Shown piece by piece: positions 59,366-64,000 of a stretch of DNA of 64,000 nt. The number at the start of each line of letters is the position of its first letter. The first letter of the stretch is position 1. A model generated the notes under the pieces. The model searched no databases and had not been told where the DNA came from. It saw only the letters and a list, made by a program, of their open reading frames with translations. The stretch is from Clostridia bacterium. GTDB taxonomy: Bacteria > Bacillota > Clostridia > Christensenellales > Pumilibacteraceae. Position numbers and translations under genes: made by a program. The stretch covers positions 1 through 64,000 of the forward strand of contig JAFVXY010000004.1 of the NCBI GenBank assembly GCA_017500845.1, given 5' to 3'.

Positions 59366-61345
59366 TTGAAAAGTAATAAAAAAGGTTTATGGATTATACT
59401 CGCTGTTTTTGCTGCGCTTTTGATTGGTATCGTCGTTTATATGGCGATAAACGGCAACGGCAGAGTGGAAAAAAAGAACTATAGTGATCTTCAAGAATAT
59501 ATCCGTCAGGGCAAGGTAGTGGAAATCGTCGTCGAAAACGACAAGGCGACCTTTGAGTTGGAAAGCGGCTCGACCTACTATACCTATATTCCCGACCGAA
59601 CGTCGCTTGACGAGTTCATTCAGACAGCACAGGCAAGCGGTGTTGACGTGTCGTACAACGACCGCTACGTTACCAGCGTTTGGGATTATATCACGCCGCT
59701 ATTCAGCGTGCTTGCAATCATCGTGCTTGGTATCATTTTGTTCCGTTCTATCAGCAACAACAACAAGCAGGTTGCGGATTTCAGCAAGAGCGGTGCAGAG
59801 GAGAAGAAGGTTAAGGTAAGATTTAACGACGTTGCGGGCGCAGAGGAAGAAAAGGAAGAGCTTAAAGAAATTGTTGAGTTCTTGCGTGAGCCCAAAAAGT
59901 TCACAGACGTAGGCGCAAAAATTCCCCGTGGCGTGCTTTTGGTAGGCCCTCCGGGCACAGGTAAAACGCTGTTTGCAAAGGCAGTTGCAGGCGAGGCAAA
60001 CGTCCCCTTCTTTTCGATATCCGGCTCGGATTTCGTAGAGATGTACGTGGGCGTGGGCGCAAGCAGAGTGCGTGACCTTTTTGCAACGGCTAAGCGCAAT
60101 AAGCCTTGCATTATCTTTATTGACGAGATCGACGCGGTGGGCCGTCAGCGTGGCGCAGGTCTTGGTGGCGGTCACGACGAGAGAGAGCAAACGCTTAATC
60201 AGCTTCTCGTTCAGATGGACGGCTTTGAGACGAGTGATGAAATTATCGTTATGGCGGCAACCAACCGCGCGGACATTCTCGACCCGGCGCTTCTTCGTCC
60301 AGGCAGATTCGACAGACAAATTATGGTCAACCTGCCCGACGTACGAGGCAGAGAGGAAATCTTTAAGGTGCACGCGCGCAACAAACCGCTTGCAGACGAC
60401 GTTGACTTTAAGATTTTGGCTCGCGCAACAAGCGGCTTTTCGGGTGCGGAGATAGCAAATCTTCTCAATGAGTCTGCGATTTTGTGCGCAAGGGCAGGCA
60501 GAACCAGGATTACCATGAAGGACGTTTACGAGGGTATCGACAAGGTTGTTATGGGTCCGCAAAAGAAATCCCGCCTTGTCACTGAGGTGGATAAGCGCAT
60601 CACCGCCTATCACGAAGCAGGTCACGCTTTGGTTGCAATGTGCTTGCCTGCGTGCGACCCTGTTCACGAAATAACCATAGTTCCGCGTGGCGGCGCAGGT
60701 GGCTACACCATGCTTCGTCCCGACAACGACAACGTTTACGTTCCGCTTAGCAAGCTTAAGTCCGACCTCGCTATGACGATGGGCGGCAGAGCGGCCGAGG
60801 AAATCATAATCAAGGATTACACCACGGGCGCAAGCGCAGATATACGTCAGGTGACGAGCACTGCGCGCAGAATGGTAACCGAGCTTGGTATGAGCGATCT
60901 TGGCCCCGTGTATTACGGTTCGGACCGAGAGGTGTTCTTGGGTCGTGACTACACCGCAAGCCACTCGTATTCCGAGGCGGTAGCGGCAAAAATCGACGCT
61001 GAGGTTAACCGCTTGATTAGGGAAGCGCACGATAAGGCGGCAGAGCTTATAAGAGCTAATCTCGACAAGCTCGAAACGATGGTGCGTGTGCTTATCGAGT
61101 GCGAAACCATCTACGCCGAAGAGGTTAAGATGATTATGGACGGCGCAACCGTCTCCGAGGTTAAGGAAGCCCTTCAGCTTAGATACGAGGGCAAAAAGGA
61201 TTCTCAAGCAAAATCCGCAGTTAGCGGCGAGGTCGCTCAAAACACTCAAAACGAGCAAACGGATTCGCAAAATCCCAACCAGACAACAAAAGAAAATTCA
61301 GACGACATTCCGCAAAATGCGGACGATAAGTCTTTAGGAGAGTAA
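59366..61345 (+). CDS. ftsH: ATP-dependent membrane zinc protease FtsH
   Basis: 659 residues. Two membrane helices flank an extracellular ~80-residue domain. The AAA module shows Walker [15 protein letters not shown] (near 195), Walker [13 protein letters not shown] and the [14 protein letters not shown]; the protease has [10 protein letters not shown] with the third ligand in [10 protein letters not shown]. The start is TTG with GGAGG upstream; no ATG fits the family opening. The tail (~600-659) is a disordered Gln/Asn/Ser-rich extension. It clears misassembled membrane proteins. Confidence 0.97.
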   Translation: MKSNKKGLWIILAVFAALLIGIVVYMAINGNGRVEKKNYSDLQEYIRQGKVVEIVVENDKATFELESGSTYYTYIPDRTSLDEFIQTAQASGVDVSYNDRYVTSVWDYITPLFSVLAIIVLGIILFRSISNNNKQVADFSKSGAEEKKVKVRFNDVAGAEEEKEELKEIVEFLREPKKFTDVGAKIPRGVLLVGPPGTGKTLFAKAVAGEANVPFFSISGSDFVEMYVGVGASRVRDLFATAKRNKPCIIFIDEIDAVGRQRGAGLGGGHDEREQTLNQLLVQMDGFETSDEIIVMAATNRADILDPALLRPGRFDRQIMVNLPDVRGREEIFKVHARNKPLADDVDFKILARATSGFSGAEIANLLNESAILCARAGRTRITMKDVYEGIDKVVMGPQKKSRLVTEVDKRITAYHEAGHALVAMCLPACDPVHEITIVPRGGAGGYTMLRPDNDNVYVPLSKLKSDLAMTMGGRAAEEIIIKDYTTGASADIRQVTSTARRMVTELGMSDLGPVYYGSDREVFLGRDYTASHSYSEAVAAKIDAEVNRLIREAHDKAAELIRANLDKLETMVRVLIECETIYAEEVKMIMDGATVSEVKEALQLRYEGKKDSQAKSAVSGEVAQNTQNEQTDSQNPNQTTKENSDDIPQNADDKSLGE

Positions 61346-61347
61346 TT

Positions 61348-61977
61348 ATGAAGAAAATCAAAAAAGCCATTTGGATTCCGTCCCTTGTAGTCGTAGTGCT
61401 TGCAGCCGTAATCCTTACGCTCAGCCTTATCAAGGTTAATCCTATGATAAACACCTTTGGTGAATACAGCCGTATCGAGCTTATTGCTACAAGCAGCGGA
61501 GCAGCTTCCCCCGACATTAAGGTAGACGGCGAGAGCGTAACCACCAATACGCTAAACAGCAGCCTCGAGTCCACCAAGTTCAGCGTTATGCAGGCAATCC
61601 TCGAGGGTAAGTTCTCGTACAAGGTTGAGCTTACGGACGAAACGGTTACCAGCTCGGCGTTAAGATATTATTCCGCGCTTAACAATGAGTACGTGCTTAA
61701 GCTTTACTATGACGAAGTGCAGACTATGACGGTTGACGACGTCGAGATTAAGTACGATAGAGTGTTCGTTCGCCTTTACGAAACTAACGGCGAAATTCAT
61801 GAAGTAGAGTGCGTGCCCTACCTTGAGTACAATATCGACAACGGTTCGTTCTCTGACGAGTATGATGAGGATGGCAAAATCGGCTCGGCATTCTATGAGG
61901 CTCACGTATTGACCGTAAAGATGAACACCTCTAAGGCAATGGCGAGCATCGCCGAGTATTTGGCTTTGTATAACTAA
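61348..61977 (+). CDS. Membrane-anchored extracytoplasmic protein, unknown
   Basis: 209 residues: basic start, one membrane helix (about 9-28), then a soluble domain rich in strands and acidic residues. No family recognised. It starts 3 bases after the ftsH stop, with AGGAG at the ftsH end, so it is in the ftsH operon and may be an FtsH partner or substrate; this is only inferred from position. Confidence 0.75.
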   Translation: MKKIKKAIWIPSLVVVVLAAVILTLSLIKVNPMINTFGEYSRIELIATSSGAASPDIKVDGESVTTNTLNSSLESTKFSVMQAILEGKFSYKVELTDETVTSSALRYYSALNNEYVLKLYYDEVQTMTVDDVEIKYDRVFVRLYETNGEIHEVECVPYLEYNIDNGSFSDEYDEDGKIGSAFYEAHVLTVKMNTSKAMASIAEYLALYN

Positions 61978-61992
61978 AAAATAACCAACGGT

Positions 61993-62040
61993 AAAAGCAA
62001 AGAACAGACCTATCAGTTTAGGTCTGCTCTTTCTGCTTTT
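61993..62040 (+). terminator. Terminator of the ftsH operon
   Basis: CAGACCTA/TAGGTCTG core stem with a TCAGTT loop, extended by flanking AAAGCA/TGCTTT pairing and a T-rich end. Confidence 0.85.
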
Positions 62041-62065
62041 GGGGACAGTCGTTTATAAATTAGGT

Positions 62066-63358
62066 ATGCTAACGATAATTATAAGTGTTGTCGCCATTGT
62101 CGGCGTGATAGCGTGCGTGCTGCTAAAGCCCGAGCTGAGGCTTGGCAAGGTTAGTCTTGCCCCCTATTGGCTGGTTGCGGTGCTTGGCGCAGTTGCGCTT
62201 ATAGCTTGCGGCCAAATAAGCTTAGGCGAGCTTAGTGCGGCTCTTACACGCGACACGGCGGTAAATCCGCTAAAAATTCTTGCACTCTTTTTTGGCATGA
62301 CCGCAATATCCGTTTTTTTGGATGAGGCGGGCTTTTTTGCGTATCTTGCTTCGCTTGCGCTTGCAAAGTCTGGGGGAAGTCAAAAAAGACTGTTCAATAT
62401 TTTCTACTTTACGGTGGCCGTGCTTACCGTTTTTACCTCAAACGACATCGTAATTTTGACCTTTACGCCGTTTATAATTTATTTTTGCCGTAACGGCGAA
62501 ATCGATTGCAAGCCATATTTAATTGCCGAATTTGCCGCCGCAAACACGTTTAGTATGCTTCTTATAATCGGCAATCCCACCAACATTTACCTTGCCGCGG
62601 GTGTGGACTTTATGCGTTACGCACTTATTATGGCGTTGCCCGCACTCCTTAGCGGCATCGTTTGCTATCTTCTTATAAAAGCCCTTTTCCGCAAAAGCCT
62701 AAGTGTCCCGATCGGCGAAAGCGGCGCGGTGGTCAAAATCAAGGACAAGCCGCTTGCAATCGTTGCGCTTTCCTTTTTGGCACTATGCACGGTTATGCTT
62801 GCGGTGTCAGGCTATATCGGACTGGAAATGTGGTATATCGCACTTGGCGGCGGTGTGGCGGTAACCTTGTTTGCGCTTATTTACGGCGCGATAAGCGGCA
62901 GAATAGTGTTTGCTCAGCGAGGTCTAATGCGCATTCCGTGGCAGCTTGCTCCCTTTTTGCTATCTATGTTTACCATCGTGTCCGCACTTAGTGGCGAGGG
63001 GGTAACTCAGCTTATTGCAAGCGTTCTCAACTGCGGCGACCTTTCTATTCTTACGTATCTGCTTGCGTCTACGCTTGGCGCGAACCTTTTAAACAACATT
63101 CCTATGAGCGTGCTGTTTGGCTCGGTGCTGGAATTTGCAGGTGAGGGCGCACTGTTTGCAAGCGTAATCGGAAGCAATATAGGCGCGCTTCTTACGTCGG
63201 TGGGCGCGCTTGCGGGCATTATGTGGACAAAGCTGCTTAAAACCGAAAATATCAATTACGGCATAAAGGAATTTGTCAAAAATGGCGCATTGCTCGTTCT
63301 TGTTGCCCTCCCTGCGGCGGCTTTGGGCCTTTATTTGTCGCTCTTTATAATATTATAG
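62066..63358 (+). CDS. ArsB/NhaD-type ion permease
   Basis: 430 residues, ~11 membrane helices. It has the ion-transporter superfamily pattern of two inverted halves, each with a re-entrant motif: VFTSNDIVILTFTPF and IGNPTNIYLA, then LGANLLNNIPMSVLFG and GSNIGALLTSVGAL. This fits ArsB/NhaD/CitM-like transporters; arsenite, organic acid or Na+/H+ cannot be told apart, and no arsR or arsA is nearby. The start at 62066 (MLTIII) is preceded by TATAAA and 6 bases; an earlier TTG lies inside the terminator region. Confidence 0.85.
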   Translation: MLTIIISVVAIVGVIACVLLKPELRLGKVSLAPYWLVAVLGAVALIACGQISLGELSAALTRDTAVNPLKILALFFGMTAISVFLDEAGFFAYLASLALAKSGGSQKRLFNIFYFTVAVLTVFTSNDIVILTFTPFIIYFCRNGEIDCKPYLIAEFAAANTFSMLLIIGNPTNIYLAAGVDFMRYALIMALPALLSGIVCYLLIKALFRKSLSVPIGESGAVVKIKDKPLAIVALSFLALCTVMLAVSGYIGLEMWYIALGGGVAVTLFALIYGAISGRIVFAQRGLMRIPWQLAPFLLSMFTIVSALSGEGVTQLIASVLNCGDLSILTYLLASTLGANLLNNIPMSVLFGSVLEFAGEGALFASVIGSNIGALLTSVGALAGIMWTKLLKTENINYGIKEFVKNGALLVLVALPAAALGLYLSLFIIL

Positions 63359-63500
63359 ATATATATTATAGATATATGCTCTTTTGCATTTTGTGCGTGG
63401 CAAAAAAGCTGAATAAATAGGTTAGGCAATCAGACAAAATCAGCACAAGTCAAAGCGGCTAAAAAAATTTATCTTTTTGCCATAAAATCATTGTTTTCAG

Positions 63501-63529
63501 TTGACAATGGTGGAGTTAAATACTATAAT
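63501..63529 (+). promoter_or_regulatory. Consensus promoter of gdhA
   Basis: TTGACA (63501-63506), 17 bp, TATAAT (63524-63529); TGGAGG precedes ATG 63572. Confidence 0.92.
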
Positions 63530-63568
63530 AATCTTGCAATAAAAAAATATTTCCTATGGAGGATTTAA

Positions 63569-64000
<432 letters not shown>

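Noticed and set aside
59699..61270. 523-codon minus-strand frame opposite ftsH, and similar long antisense frames opposite secA, aspS, the M42 peptidase and the giant lipoprotein
   Set aside because: All lie fully inside well-identified genes and have antisense-type composition.

Overview
The window looks like a chromosome segment of an uncultured, gut-type low-to-mid GC Clostridia/Bacillota. Supporting signs are strong AGGAGG ribosome binding sites, near-consensus sigma-A promoters (TTGACA, 17-18 bp, TATAAT), U-tract terminators and ECF-type vitamin transporters. Two DegV proteins, DapL, a SpoVB-like flippase, lipoboxed BspA-type leucine-rich surface proteins and a 6S RNA of Gram-positive type point the same way. 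This assignment is inferred from gene content; there is no rRNA or marker comparison here.

Layout. 1-5183 is the 3' part of a giant secreted repeat protein. 5263-6914 carries parA and an AraC-type regulator. 7057-10794 is one run: ecfA1-ecfA2-ecfT-truA and a split flavodoxin gene. 10844-15157 holds an acyltransferase-like protein with a membrane XRE regulator, an SGNH hydrolase, DegV, a CopZ-like protein and a TtcA-like tRNA thiolase. 15252-17754 is an accessory island: tRNA-Thr running into a 60-nt palindrome, an array of small hairpins, a broken four-helix-bundle gene, a DUF2828 (Ro60-like) gene and, just upstream of it on the same strand, a tRNA-like RNA with no canonical anticodon arm. 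17882-20347 holds an NhaC antiporter and a DUF2188 protein. 20538-30733 is the housekeeping core: degenerate Rho paralogue-secA-prfB-tsaD-mnmA, an M42 peptidase, aspS and DUF1292. 31017-40031 holds a membrane protein, a second NhaC, an XRE regulator, an ABC exporter, a 65-bp tandem repeat, a Myb-like protein, orphans and dapL. 40335-44169 holds 6S RNA, a Fic protein, an ECF S-component and a flippase. 44170-44847 is packed with intergenic repeats. 44865-54047 holds two divergent giant LRR lipoproteins. 54369-63358 holds MarR, a hydrolase-like protein, lepB, degV, a DUF3810 protein, ftsH and an ArsB/NhaD permease. gdhA starts at 63572 and runs off the end.

How the genes work together. Three tRNA-modification enzymes (TruA, a TtcA-like thiolase, MnmA) plus TsaD sit in translation and export operons. 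The ECF module at 7057 could power the solitary S-component at 41673. The surface proteins depend on SecA and signal peptidases, and FtsH on membrane quality control.

The strongest candidate for an undescribed system is the RNA-protein cassette at 16060-17754. A tRNA-mimic RNA, transcribed with almost no leader and ended by a U-tract, lies 44 bp upstream of a DUF2828 protein whose helical plus vWA/MIDAS layout parallels Ro60. This recalls bacterial YrlA Y RNAs and Rsr. Other notable items are a Rho paralogue without a recognisable Walker A, a flavodoxin gene broken at an A AAA AAC heptamer, and a recurring leaderless promoter geometry.
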